DNA of 64,000 nt from Megascapheus bottae. Taxonomy: Eukaryota; Chordata; Mammalia; Rodentia; Geomyidae. Shown piece by piece: positions 1-10,880 of this stretch (positions within the stretch are counted from its first letter, which is position 1; every line of letters begins with the position of its first letter). The notes beneath the pieces are model-generated. The model was not told the DNA's origin and did no database searches. It saw only the letters and a list, made by a program, of their open reading frames with translations. A program made the position numbers and the translations under genes. Location of the stretch: positions 1,691,001 through 1,755,000 of the forward strand of contig JANJXV010000101.1 in NCBI GenBank assembly GCA_024803745.1. The letters are read 5' to 3'.

Positions 1-480
1 AGGTGGGATTCTGTGGCTCGTCATGGCGTCGCCATCTCCATCATCAGAGATGGAGAAAGGTAAGGCTTCTCCGCAGGTGAAGTTACCTGGGATTGCTGAT
101 AGACTGAATGCAACCTGACAGAGCCTCCAGAAGCAACACTGACCTTGCTGCAAAGTAGCCAGCTTCTCTTCTTTCTCTAGGCAACCAGGCCCATGTTTTC
201 ACGGTTTGGAGGGATGGATTGGACCCAGGATGGGTGTGTCACTCTGGGCCAGCCAATCAAAGCATCTCTTTCTCTCTGCCATGGTGATTGGATGGAAGTT
301 GCTTATACAAGCTATTCAGAACCAATGAGAATGTAACTGGGACTGCTGTAAGGAAAATCAACCTGGAACCAGTCACCTTACCTGTTCTCCCCTCCCCAAC
401 CACAGGAAGAACTCACACCACAGATCAGTGGACTTCTCTTTCTCTCTGCTTCCCAGCTTCCACAAGGTAAGTGGCATTGT
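1..480. repeat. Possible ancient interspersed repeat, class unknown
   Basis: This stretch has three CCAAT-type or inverted CCAAT motifs (near 246, 283 and 322) and a low-complexity purine/pyrimidine flavour. The part around 205-345 resembles an old mammalian repeat that I cannot name with certainty. A 60-codon frame starting at 288 is open but has no recognisable domain. It could equally be unique sequence. Confidence 0.3.
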
Positions 481-1359
481 CCTGCCACATTCTCCCAACT
501 AAGATTTATGTTCAGCCTCCTCTCAGGCCCAACACCAAGGACCAAGCCATTTCCTCCTTTACATCATTTTACCAAGTATTTTGCGACCGTAACAGAAGGC
601 TGGCTAAGGCAGACGCTCAGGACTGCAATACCAACTCTAAGAAGAAATTTAATAAATGTTACCATCAGGATCTTGGTAACACCCCCTCAAATACTTCATT
701 TGCTGCGAGAATATGATTTCTTAACAGAAGCAGAAGAGGTCCTAGACGGAATTGGGCTCTTCAGCATCAGTACAAAACTACTTCTGCCTTCCCATTTCCA
801 TCAAGCACCTCAATACCACACTGTTTTTGGAAGCCCAGGCTTGGAAATGAGGTTTCTGATTTACTTTTCAATTTGCACTCAGAGGAATGTGTCATAGCCG
901 TGGGTCACTTGAGTCACTCAGGTGCTTCCCGGAATAATGCCCAGGATGGGGGAGGAGGGGTCCTTTGGAATTGTGCTTTTGCAAAACGTGACATCACTGA
1001 AAAGTTATCAGCAACACTTCCTCAGAGATACCAGGAGAAGCTGTATTGTTTAGACAAATGCTAATCATTGAGGCCTCCTGCAAATTAAGAGGAAAAAGTG
1101 ATAAGAAAAAAAAAACATCAAGAAAGGATCAGTGTACATTTGTAACTAGTTTTTGCAGGAAGATGTGGCCCTGACATCACTGCAGATGCAGGGGACCAGG
1201 AAGGGCAAGAGAATTGGCAGGTGGCTGTCATCCAGTTGGCCTGGCCTGACACTGTCACAGACAAGCATATTTTGCTTGTCTGTGGAAGGCTTGGGATCTT
1301 TTTTTGGATCCTGATTTTTTAAATGCTCACAGTCCCCTGAAAAAGACAAAGTCTTTCTG
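481..1359. other. Low-copy DNA, no gene recognised
   Basis: Overlapping short open frames lie here on the plus strand (the longest is 129 codons, from 508). None shows a known domain, signal peptide or convincing splice context. I see no SINE or L1 sequence in this stretch. Confidence 0.5.
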
Positions 1360-1657
1360 ATAAGGATTTTTTTGTTGTTGTTTTTGTTGCTGTTTTGTTT
1401 TTGTTGTTGTCGGTTGTGGGGCTTGAACTCAGGGCCCAGGCACTGTCCCAGAGCTCTTTTGCTCAAGGCTAGCACTCCACCACCACGAGCCACAGCTACA
1501 TTTCCAGTTTTTGAGTGGTTTATTGGAAGTAAGAGTCTCAAGAGGACTTTCCTGCCCAGCGTGACTTTTAATTGTGATTCTCAGACCTCGGCCCCCAGAG
1601 TAGCTACGGTTATAGACATGAGCTACTGGAAGCACCTGGCTTCCAATAAGGATTTTT
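1360..1657 (-). mobile_element. B1-ID composite SINE with target duplication
   Basis: Read on the minus strand, this is a B1-like left half (7SL-derived, around 1560-1640) joined to a tRNA-like right half (around 1400-1490) and an A-rich tail (the T-rich block 1372-1400 on the plus strand). The 12-base duplication ATAAGGATTTTT at 1360-1371 and 1646-1657 bounds the insertion exactly. The element itself is 1372-1645. Short open frames on both strands here are translations of the SINE, not genes. Confidence 0.88.
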
Positions 1658-1837
1658 AAATGATGTTATTTTAAGTTGTTTTTGCCTCAAAACAAGTGAG
1701 GGGAAAAAATGGCAGATCACTGGACCAGTTGAAAATACACCAGACAAATGCAAAAGGATCAAAAGCATGCTCATAGCAAGTCCGTCAGATAAAATGCAAT
1801 TCAAGGTCAAAAGCATACATTTTTCCAAATGAGAGAT

Positions 1838-2010
1838 CCCTTAATTATTTATATATTTATTATTAATATTTATTCATATATTTGATAACATATTATATGT
1901 AAGATGTAACATATATAATTATATATTATATTCATATAATTTGTATGTGACATAATGTACTAGGTATCATTATAGATTATATGTATATATCTGTGATCTT
2001 TGACCCAAAC
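1838..2010. repeat. AT-rich tract
   Basis: A long A+T stretch dominated by TATA, ATTTAT and ATATAT words, with no clean repeat unit. It may be a decayed TA microsatellite. No gene signal is visible. Confidence 0.7.
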
Positions 2011-2059
2011 TAATAGAGTAATAAAACATTCTGTACCTAAAGGAAGAGCATAAAGGAAA

Positions 2060-2175
2060 GAAATTGGGGAATGTTAGAATATGCCCCAATATGGGAGGAG
2101 GTAAAAGAATGCTAATGGGGCCTTACTATGAAATACTATGCAGGGATTAGAATGATCTACCTATGAACTATAGCA
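2060..2175 (+). mobile_element. Possible old L1 3' fragment
   Basis: The run GAAATACTATGCAGGGATTAG and the following GATCTACCTATGAAC resemble the part of ancient mammalian L1 3' regions around 'tggaatactatgcagccattaaaaagaatgaggtagatcta'-type consensus. The match is from memory and divergent, so the call is weak. Confidence 0.35.
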
Positions 2176-2539
2176 CTCGAATGACTTGCTATTGTTGGAG
2201 ACTTCCCACGTCTGGACATGCCTTCTGTCCTTCTGTGAGCGATCAGCAACCACAAAACAATTGACATGGAGACAGGTAGCTTATCTCCCTGCCCTCTTAT
2301 AAGTCAAAGTCTGTCCCGGAACACCAAATAGGAAGCTCACAGTGAGATAGGGCTTAGACGAGATGTCACCTGGGGGTATTTACTTCCATTCCACCTTCTG
2401 TTTGCCCTCTCCTACTGTTCTTGCTCCAACATAGGTGCATCTGGAGAGCAGGTCTCAAATGACCACATGCACAAGTCCCGAGTGCAAGCTCTACTCCACA
2501 AAGCACAAGCCAAGGCAGGCTGCCACAAAGTGATGGACC

Positions 2540-2745
2540 CTAATGATGACGACAGCACTATTTACCATGTTGATATATGAGCATACTATGGGATGCTCAA
2601 TGCCTTACGTATTTGTTTTTTCATATTCTCACGAACGTCTCCATAGATAGTCACGAGGAATCCCTATTTTGTAGAGGATGAACTGAAGGCTGGAAGAAGA
2701 AATCTGAATTGCCCGAGTTCATGTTGTCACAAGTTAGCAAAGCAA
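2540..2745 (+). mobile_element. MIR SINE, ancient
   Basis: The order of words fits a MIR: a tail-like start, ATCCCTATTTTGTAGAGGATGAACTGAAG, then TTGCCCGAGTTCATGTTGTCACAAG, corresponding to the 'attttacagatgaggaaactgaggc ... cttgcccaaggtcacac' core. It is strongly diverged, as expected for this pan-mammalian family. No intact promoter boxes are evident. Confidence 0.65.
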
Positions 2746-2837
2746 GTCTTTGCTCCCAGTTGATGCTGCTCAGAGACCAGCAAAGAAGCGTCCACTCTCC
2801 AAGGTCAACTAACGCACCTCCAGACCTGCAGTACCAC

Positions 2838-3095
2838 ACTTTGATGCTGTAGGTTGGGTTTGGTTTGGGTTCTGTGCCCGTAATGGGGCTTACACTCGGG
2901 GTCTGGGTATGTTGTCTCTTAGCTTCATCACTCAAGGCTAGTGCCCTCCCACTTGAGCCACTTCTGGCTTTCTGTTGGTTAACTGGAGATGAGAATCTCA
3001 CAGACTTTACTCTGCAGGCTGGCTTTGAAAGCCAATCCTCAGATCCCAGCCTCCAGAGCAGCTAGGATTATAGGTGTGAGCCATTGGCAACTTCG
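2838..3095 (-). mobile_element. B1-ID composite SINE
   Basis: On the minus strand, a B1-like half (from TAGCTAGGATTATAGGTGTGAGCC around 3060) runs into the tRNA-like half (CTCAAGGCTAGTGCCC ... CTTGAGCC, around 2930-2960) and the tail near 2838. Substitutions and small gaps show it is not a recent copy. Confidence 0.82.
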
Positions 3096-3129
3096 TTGCA
3101 AGTACTAAGTTTTAAAAAGGTTATCTCAC

Positions 3130-3255
3130 ATATTTCGCTGGGCCTTTGCATGTATCATCATCTTCATTCTTGCCACACTCCTGGGAAATGAATCGCATCC
3201 TCCCTTTCCACAAATAGGAATGTGGAAAGGTGAGAAGCTTTGCGACCAATGAGAT
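3130..3255 (+). mobile_element. MIR SINE fragment
   Basis: ATGTATCATCATCTTCATTC ... CCACAAATAGGAATGTGGAAAGGTGAGAAGC follows the order of the MIR core on the plus strand. Divergence is high and the right end is lost. Confidence 0.5.
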
Positions 3256-4324
3256 GATGGCGGCTCGGATCCGAAACATGTGGGCTCTCTGCCTGGCCTC
3301 TCCCACCCTTTCCTCAGGTGTTATTGGGCTTCTTTTCCAATAACCAAAGAAACCAAACTTCACCCCGACAGAAGAACTAAAACAAAGCTGATTTCTCCTT
3401 ACTTCCCCTAATTCCTGACATCATAGATAAATAAAAAAGCAGTAATAAACCTGTAGGTCCTCACCTCTTAACTGATTTAAGTCCATTCCGAAAGTTACCA
3501 GGGGTGGAAATGAAATTGTCTGTTTCATGTTTGTAATCTTGGGAGAGAAGGGGACAGTCTGAAATTGGTGTTGTAAATTGGGATCCATTTGTGTTAGCCA
3601 GGTAAGAAGTCAGCTCGTTTTCTATTTTTTTTAATAATTTCCACAAATTTCCTTTTTGTTTTATTCTTGTGTCGATCTCTGTCTCTGTCTCTCTTCCTTC
3701 TCTCCCTTTTCATGTGCCCTCTCACATTTTCACTTCCTATAAGAGGGATCACTGTGCCTGCACTAACATGTGCTATAAAAAAAGCCTTTAAATGTGTATG
3801 TTGTTAAATGAAAAGAAATCGCATCTACATCTGCCTGTGTGTCCTTGAGGTTGAAATTCCCTTTTAAAAGAGAGAATTAAATGATAAGGTTAGAGGTCTC
3901 CCGACTCCTCATAATTCTGTCTGTGATTAAAAGCCAATAGTTTCATTATTTTGGTGATGTTCTGGGGTTTTGGGGACTTAATTCTGCCTTGTAAATTGAG
4001 GTCAGCAAGCTAGAAGAAAACTGAAAATCCTCTGGGCTCGCTGCTATGTTCCCGAGACCAGAGTCGCTATCAGCTCTGTCCTAATGAATCTCCACTCTAT
4101 TAAGTGGTTATTTGGTCTTGAAATAGGTCATTTGTAGCTCCTTCTCACTCAAGAACAGAGGGCAAACTGTTAGAGAAGAACTGGAAGAACAGAAGGTGGA
4201 TTGAGACTGAAAAGGGCTCTCCTACCAAGGGCTCCATTTAATGGACTCAGAATAAAGTGCTCTGGGATGGATGGGTCTTACTGTCTAGGAGAGGACCAGG
4301 GAGAAGGATGGAGGAGGGGTGGGG
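3256..4324. other. Low-copy DNA, no gene recognised
   Basis: No SINE, L1 or MIR was recognised. A pyrimidine-rich patch lies at 3678-3715. Open frames on the minus strand (up to 80 codons) have no known domain. Confidence 0.5.
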
Positions 4325-4425
4325 TGTGGGGGGGAATCTGATCAAGATGCCTTGCCTGCATACACAGGTAGGTCAAAATGAATCCCTCTGTACAACTAAT
4401 TAAAGTTAATTTTAAAGTTAGTGTG
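4325..4425 (+). mobile_element. Possible rodent L1 3' tail
   Basis: GATCAAGATGCCTTGCCTGC followed by TGAATCCCTCTGTACAACTAATTAAAGTTAA matches the general layout of rodent L1 3' ends (GATCAAAATGCATTG ... CCCTTTGTACAAC ... AATAAA-like A-rich tail). Related tails lie near 36840-36940 and 59780-59820. Confidence 0.45.
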
Positions 4426-4726
4426 TGGGGGGGTGGGGGAGAAAGATTGTGTTGAGGTGTTTTCAGTAGGATGCTGAGAGAACTCTGACCCAGAGAAAAG
4501 GAAGTTCCTGAGGAATATTAAGTGAATGGTACCCAAGAGTACAGATTGAGGAACATTTAGGAATTTTTAAAAAATGAGCTGTTGGTAATTAGGCAAGAAA
4601 TCTCCTCAGGTGGTCGCATGAAATATATTACCCAAACTGAGACACTCAAAAACAAAAGGGAAGGCCATGCATCATTCACAGGAACTACCCCAGACACACT
4701 GGAACTAAATAATACTATAAGAAAAT

Positions 4727-4942
4727 GAGTTTCAGGACTGGGAGCATAGCCTAGTGGTAGAGTGTTCCCCTAGCAAACACGAAGCCCTGGGTTTGATTCC
4801 TCAGTTCCACATATACAGAAAAAGCCAGAAGTGCCTCTGTGGCTCAAGTGGCAGAGCACTAACCTTGAGCAAAAAGTGTCCAAGGACAGTGTGCAGGCCC
4901 TGAGTTCAAGCTCCAGGACTGGTTAAAAAAAAAAGAGTTTCA
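4727..4942 (+). mobile_element. ID-ID composite SINE
   Basis: A tRNA/ID-like left unit (CCTAGTGGTAGAGTG ... GGGTTTGATTCC) is followed by the second tRNA-like unit (TGTGGCTCAAGTGGCAGAGC ... GAGTTCAAGC) and an A-tail. GAGTTTCA at 4727-4734 and 4935-4942 is the target duplication, so the element is 4735-4934. Confidence 0.88.
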
Positions 4943-6044
4943 TGTGTACTGTTTAGGCCATAGGGTGCAGGCGTACTTTCAGCTCCTATTCCTGGGCCAA
5001 AAGCAGACATTACTAATGGATTGTGGCTTCTGTCCCTTTAAACTGGACTGTGGTCTCAAATCCATTCTCAACAGAGCCTCCCTCTTCTTCCCTACAAATC
5101 CATAGGCAGGAGCAGAGGGGAACAGATCTTTGTGGTCATTAACAACATTTATTTCCACTCTGTTCCTTTCCCCCCCCCGCCCCTTTTAATCCTCCCATTT
5201 TTCTCTCTTTAGAATCTAGAATTCTATATCGCACGTGTTAGATAAGTCTCAGAGTTTGCTTGAAAATCTTGTGCTTTTAAAAATGCTTTATGACATTTTA
5301 TCAATTCACTACCTAGAACAATTAGGTACAAATAACCACCATACTCTGTTTTGTTTTGTTTTCAATTTAGGCCTGAAAAAGAAATCTTCTAGTAGATTTC
5401 CACTGGTTGGAAATTTTAAGGTTGGGATAAGTAAACATGGTCATTTTCTAAGGGAGGAGTCTGGTCTCAACCTTAGGAAATACATCAGAGAATTCCAACA
5501 TGCTTGGCTAACAGTTGCTAAACTGAGTGGGCTCAGCCAAGAACAGTGGTCCAGATTTATGAGCACATACGAGGCCAACCTTCTTAGGAACACTAATATC
5601 TATCATTTGTCCGTTCTGCGAGAAAGGTCAGGGGATGTGGCAAGGACCATTTCAAGGGTCCCTGTGCCACTTGCATAAGAGACCAATGACCTGCAAACAA
5701 GGTCATCTGTTACTAAAATGGAAAGGTGCACTGGGAGCACTAGTCTAATTCCAGAGCAGTGATCTGGAGCCTGACAACAAATGCCCTGTGGCTTATATCG
5801 CTCCCCAATAAAAATGGTATTTGATGTTATCCGAGCTAGTCATTGTAAATTAGTTTATTGCAAATGAAGATACAATTTCATGTGGAGAGCAGTAAGCTTT
5901 CTTTCTCAGACCCAACAGCCTGTGAGTTGAATGCAGTCTTTAAAAATATTTGTATTTGTTCCTTTTTCATATTTAAGACCTTATTTCAGGTTTCCAGACT
6001 TTAGTCTGGAATGATGATGGATGCTTGCATTTTAAACACATAAA
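4943..6044. other. Low-copy DNA with a 147-codon open frame
   Basis: The longest frame (5235-5678, plus) would encode 147 residues, but I recognise no domain and no splice-site layout. A poly-C/poly-T stretch lies at 5170-5190. The part 5380-5680 lacks repeat sequence and could be a conserved element, which cannot be tested here. A CACGTG E-box is present at 5232. Confidence 0.45.
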
Positions 6045-6235
6045 TAATAAACATTATTATAAAAATATAATATATAGTAATATATTTATTTGTATAAACA
6101 TAAATAATATATTCTATTATATATTTTATATGTAAATATATGTCTAGGAATATAAATATATGTATAATTATACATGCATATTACTATATGGATATGCAAT
6201 AGTATGTATTATTATAAGAATTATTGTTACTTTAG
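6045..6235. repeat. AT-rich tract
   Basis: TATATA, AATATA and ATAAATA words make up nearly the whole stretch. It resembles a decayed TA repeat. No coding or RNA signal is visible. Confidence 0.7.
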
Positions 6236-7557
6236 AAACCTGAAAAAGTGTCCATTCATGCAAAGGCACTGGGGTATATCTCAGTTACACCTGATCATGC
6301 TTGTTTAGTATGTTTCCTTCCTTCCCTTGAGGTATTTTAGTTTGCAACTCCTGGTTTAGTTTAATAAGTGAGTCATGAAGGCATCGACCATGAAATTGAA
6401 GACGTAGTCACCCAAGAGTGTATTTTAATTTAAATTTAACATTAGCCAATGCTTCAGGCTAATGATAAACATTACCCAACTGCTGCACACACACATACAC
6501 ACCCATACACCAAAGTACCCATACAAGCACACACACAAGCACATGTAGCATCTTTACATGGTGTTCTAGTCATTCAACCAAATACCGAGTTGCCAGAAAT
6601 AGTCAGGGGTCTTAATAACAAAGACTTGACCTCAAAAACAAAAACAAAAGGATTTAACCTTCTCTAAAGGATAGAGGATGGTTTCCCTGAAAATGGGAAG
6701 CACAAAGCAAGCCTGGTAACTGAGTCAAGAAGGAAGCTGGGGAGGTGGCAGAGCTGTTACCCACACCACAGCTCGGTGAGGCCTGGAAGCCTGAAGCCTT
6801 GCCAGGCACATTTCACTGGTTGGGGCTGACTCTCACCTCCTGGTCTTCCTCCAGGCTCCCCTAGAGGCAAGTAGAAGAGAAGCCTCCTTCCCCACTCAGG
6901 CTTGCACATGGCACTGGTGTGGAACTTGTCCAGGGCTCCCAGGAAAGTCTATTTCCAGGACTCAGCCAGCATGTGAACATTCTGTGCAGCTCAGCCTCTG
7001 GGAACAGGAACCTGATTTTCTTCCCCAGGATCTCTGGACCACAGGGAAGGGAGAAGCGCTTTCTATAATCCTGACAGAAAAGACAGTGTTTCCATTGCCC
7101 CATGCCACACAGGGGCCTAATTAAATCAGCCTGTGTTACAGGGATTGTACCACAGGGCCTCACACTGATCCCCGCTTCTGTTTCTCAGGCCAAGGGGTTC
7201 AGATAATGAACCCGAACTGCTTCTCAATTCATTGCAAATTCCAGAAGGCAGGGGAGGAATTTTAAAAAAAAATAAAAAAAAATTAAGCCAGGGTTGATGT
7301 TGCCAGGCTATTAAACCACTCTTCATTAAACAAAGTAACGAGAAGGCAGAGGAAGGGGTTGATTTTCTAGCCCGGGGAAGTCTTTGTTACAGAGTTCTGA
7401 CCTTAAGAACTGACAGCAAAAGGTTTTTTTCATGGAGCAACTCAGAAAATGTCAGTTGGATAAAGAAGTCTGTTTGGATTTTTCAAAGTGCTGGAAGAGG
7501 AAGGGAGAGTTTAGAACTGGAAATGATGATGATGATGTTGGATACAGAGATACCTGG
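6236..7557. other. Low-copy DNA, no gene recognised
   Basis: A short CA-rich patch lies at 6486-6545 and a weak ID-like patch at about 6268-6315. Minus-strand frames of 100 and 66 codons (6861-7163 and 7126-7326) overlap in different frames and carry no recognised domain. An A-rich block lies at 7262-7284. Confidence 0.45.
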
Positions 7558-7630
7558 TCCTGAGTTCACATCCTAGCTCTCTCATTCCCAGCTGTGTGAC
7601 AGTTCTCAGCTTTATCTGTGCTGGGTGATG
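7555..7630 (-). mobile_element. MIR SINE fragment
   Basis: GAGTTCACATCCTAGCTCTC ... CAGCTGTGTGACAGTTCTCAGC is the MIR core read on the minus strand ('gaatcccagctctgccacttactagctgtgtgacc'). The match is short. Confidence 0.6.
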
Positions 7631-8660
7631 GATATCCAGGGAGTATGCCCACTCCATCAGTCACAGCTGGCTCAGGTATTGGCTTAATGGAAGCCTGTCT
7701 GTCTGCCTGCCTGCCTTGCTAGATTTTGAGTACTATGAGGGGAAAAGATCTCATCTACTTTGTCTACCCGAGAGTCACTTCTCACCCCCCTCAGTAAATA
7801 TTGGATGAGCATTTAATGAATTCACGAATAAGCAAAGTAAGACGTTTCATTTATCATACCTAGATAATCTTGACAACCACCCCAGGAGACGGGGCCTGCA
7901 CGTCTGCACCCTTTCCAAGCATCTCCATTGGAGAACCAATTAGCCAGAAAGGTTAGACCAAAACAATTTTTTTTTCTTAAATTCACAAGAACAGACTTTT
8001 TTTTGTAATCTTTACCTTGAACCTTTCTCCCAATTCCCCAAGACTTTCTGCCACACATGCAAAGACTTTCTTCTGAATTTCAAAATCCTCATTCCCATCC
8101 CCTTCCCCAGACCCTAGATGATGGAACTAAAGAATCACAAAGAATCAAAATACAGCCTTTGTTCTCATTGAGAAGTCCTTGTTTCCCTGCAGGTGAAGGC
8201 CCATGAAATCATTTCACACAAGACAGACAGGCATGCGATGTTTCCCGTCACACATCTGCATCCCACCTGCTTGGACCACTCATCTTATATGGTCCAATGT
8301 GCAGTAACCATTGAGGCACATCCCCTCTAAAATCAACATTTTTCTTGGTAACCTGATCTGCCTCTTTGCTTTATACTTCACATCGCCTCAGAGATTTTAT
8401 TCTGCCAATGGAAAATGAACGAATGCCATTTCTTTGGATCTACTTTTGTTAGAAAGGAATAGCATATCTCATTCTGGGAAGACCATTATCAACTGGTATC
8501 ACAATGCCCACCTTTGTCTCTGCTCTAGAATTTCAGAGATATGAACCTTACAAGTCTATGGATTCATTCTGTTTTGCCATTTTTGTGGGCAATCCATTAG
8601 CCTGTCAGAGGCCAGTGAGCCAAGGACAATTGTAGATCTTTGTTTTCTTTTTCAATTTCC
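7631..8660. other. Low-copy DNA, no gene recognised
   Basis: Contains a short (TGTC/TGCC)n patch at 7693-7718. A 78-codon minus-strand frame has no recognised domain. No transposon recognised. Confidence 0.5.
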
Positions 8661-8661
8661 T

Positions 8662-8884
8662 TTTTTTTTTCTTGATGGTACCACTGGTGGAATTCAGGGC
8701 CTCATGCTTCCTGAGCAAGCACTCTGCCATTTGAGCACACAGTAGTCCTTTTCAGTTCACTTGCTTTTAGTTTCTCAAATAGATTCTTGGGCTTTTACCC
8801 AGGCTTTCTTCAGATCATGATCCTCCTACTTCTGCCTCCTGAGTACCTGGGATGACAGATATGGGCTACCATGCCCAGCAATGC
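8662..8884 (-). mobile_element. Older ID/B1 composite SINE
   Basis: On the plus strand the order is T-rich tail, ID-like complement (GAATTCAGGGCCTCATGCTT ... AGCAAGCACTCTGCC), then B1-like complement (GCCTCCTGAGTACCTGGGAT ... GGGCTACCATGCCCAGC). It lacks the second-half words typical of the younger B1-ID copies, so it seems to be an older composite. Confidence 0.75.
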
Positions 8885-9511
8885 AAATCATAAGTTTTTA
8901 AGATCAAATAGAATAAAGGATGGTTGGCTATCATTGATTTTCTGAGAAATCAATATCCAAATCAACTATCTAAGTCACCATTTACATTCAAATAGTCTAC
9001 ACAAAGCTACGGTGTTCTTGAGCCCAGTTCCACAGTCAGGTAAGAAACCTATGGGTTGGAATAACTACTATAAATCGGACTTTTCCAAATATAAGTGATT
9101 GTCTTTTAGACCACATGGAATGCTTACAGAAATTGTGAATTCCAAGGCTTACCTCCTAGAGAGTTTAATAACACAGGGGACCCCCAGAATGTATAGCCCT
9201 GATCCATACCCTGCTTCTGCAGGAAGGGGCTTCAAGTAACTTCATGAGCTCATTGCACGCCCTCCAGTGCGACACTCAAGTGCTCTCAGGCTTAATTTCC
9301 TCATCTGAACACCAGGTACGAAAACACCCAGGCAATGTCACGAAATGCTGCCAAGTTAATCTGTGCGGAGGTGGTTGGCAATTCTATCAAGTGCTCTATA
9401 CAGGTATAAAGTATTCCAGTTTTCAGCTCACTTGGTTGTAATGTTTTTTATTTTTGCTTATTGGGGACCAGTTTCAGGTGATTTGCAAGGTCCACTGTAT
9501 AAAGGAAATAT

Positions 9512-9727
9512 AAAAAGCAAATTTAGGCTGGGAGTTTGGCCTACTGGTAGAGTGTTTGCTTTGCATGCACAGAGACCCAGGTTCGATTCCTTGGTACCAC
9601 ATACATAGAAAAAAGCCGGAAGTGGTGCTGAAGCTCAAGTGGTAGAGCTCTAGCCTTGAGAAAGTCCAAGGACAGTGCTCAGGCCCTGAGCTCAAGCCCA
9701 GGACTGGTTTAAAAAAAAAGCAAATTT
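9512..9727 (+). mobile_element. ID-ID composite SINE, fairly young
   Basis: Both tRNA-like units are nearly complete, with B box GGTTCGATTCC at about 9581-9591. The duplication AAAAAGCAAATTT occurs at 9512-9524 and 9715-9727, which sets the element at 9525-9714. The 81-codon plus-strand frame and 73-codon minus-strand frame here are SINE translation. Confidence 0.92.
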
Positions 9728-9797
9728 GATGATGATGCCAAGCTGATAGCCATGGGGGTTCTAAACTGCATGGGTTCTGTGGGTGTGTCGAAAACTT

Positions 9798-10002
9798 AAG
9801 GAGTAATGGCTGTAATCCTAGAGGCCATTCTGGAGGCTAGAATATGAGAAAAGTCTATGGGAGACTCTTATCTCCAATTCACTACCAAAAGCAACAACAA
9901 AAGAAACAGAAATGGAGCTGTGGTTCAAGTGGTGAAGCTCTAGAGTTTCTGCAAAGAAGCTCAGGTATAGCACCCAGCCCTAAGTTCAAAACAAAAACAA
10001 AG
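9798..10002 (+). mobile_element. B1-ID composite SINE, degraded left half
   Basis: GGCTGTAATCCTAGAGGCC is the start of the B1-like half. ACTCTTATCTCCAATTCAC is the linker and GGAGCTGTGGTTCAAGTGGT the tRNA-like right half. It ends in an AC-rich tail directly followed by another SINE in the same orientation. Confidence 0.78.
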
Positions 10003-10232
10003 CCCAGCATGGTGGCTCATGCCTGTAATCCTAGCTACTCAGGAGGCTGAGATCTGAGGATCAAGGTTCAAAGCCAGCCCCAGCACAAAAGGACCTGAGA
10101 CTCTTATCTCCAATTAACCTCTAGAAAACAGGAAGTGGGGCTTGGCTCAAGGGTCGGGTGGTAGCCTTGAGCCGAAGAGCTCAGGGACAGCACCCAGGCT
10201 GAGTTCAAGCCCTATGACCCACAAAAAAAAGA
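10003..10232 (+). mobile_element. B1-ID composite SINE
   Basis: Complete order: B1-like half (CATGGTGGCTCATGCCTGTAATCC start), linker (CTCTTATCTCCAATTAACC), tRNA-like right half with a deletion, and A-tail. It sits head to tail with the preceding SINE, probably inserted in or beside its A-rich tail. Confidence 0.88.
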
Positions 10233-10667
10233 CAATTCTAGCCCAAAGTCAATGGCAAATAGTGGTAACATGTCCAACTCTTAAGTAAAAGGTGACAGCT
10301 TTGGAAAAGCTACTGAAGATTCAAAACCACTACTGTGTATGCACACTCCCCCACCTCTCCTTCCATTGTCCCAGGATTAAATATTCATTGCCTTTCTCTG
10401 TGCAAACAGAGACAGAGCCTAAGACACACATCATAAAAAATGCAATGTAAAGTTTCTCCCTAATTTCAGTTTCTGTATTAGAAATGCATTTTTGAATGAC
10501 CTTCCCACTGCTGGGGTCGAACACCTAATCTTCCCTGCCCGGGTGAGTGTTATTCTGGGGAAACGTGGGTGTGTATGGAAGACCAAGAGATCAAGGACAA
10601 ATCCCCATCAGCTGTCTGGCAATCCTCACCCCATCAACACACACAGTGTTCAACATATGTTCAGGAA

Positions 10668-10880
10668 GTCAGGCGCTGGTAGCTCATACCTGTAATCCTA
10701 GCTACTCAGAAGGCTGAGATCTGAGGATCATGGTTCAAAGCCAGCCTGGGCAGGAAAAGTCCAGGAGACTTTTATCTCCAATCCATCACCAGAAAAACAG
10801 AAGCGACACTGTGACTCAAAGCAGTAGAACACTAGCCTGCAGAAAAAGATGAAGGCCCACAACCAGCGTGAGCCACTGGC
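10668..10880 (+). mobile_element. B1-ID composite SINE, 3' end altered
   Basis: The left half and linker are well preserved. The right half (GTGACTCAAAGCAGTAGAAC) is diverged. The end carries GCGTGAGCCACTGGCAC, a stretch that normally appears in minus-orientation B1 sequence, so a second fragment or rearrangement may abut the tail. Confidence 0.78.

Noticed and set aside
9525..9600. tRNA gene-like box A and box B sequences
   Set aside because: They belong to the first unit of a SINE with a target duplication. No cloverleaf with intact acceptor stem was found, and many similar copies exist.
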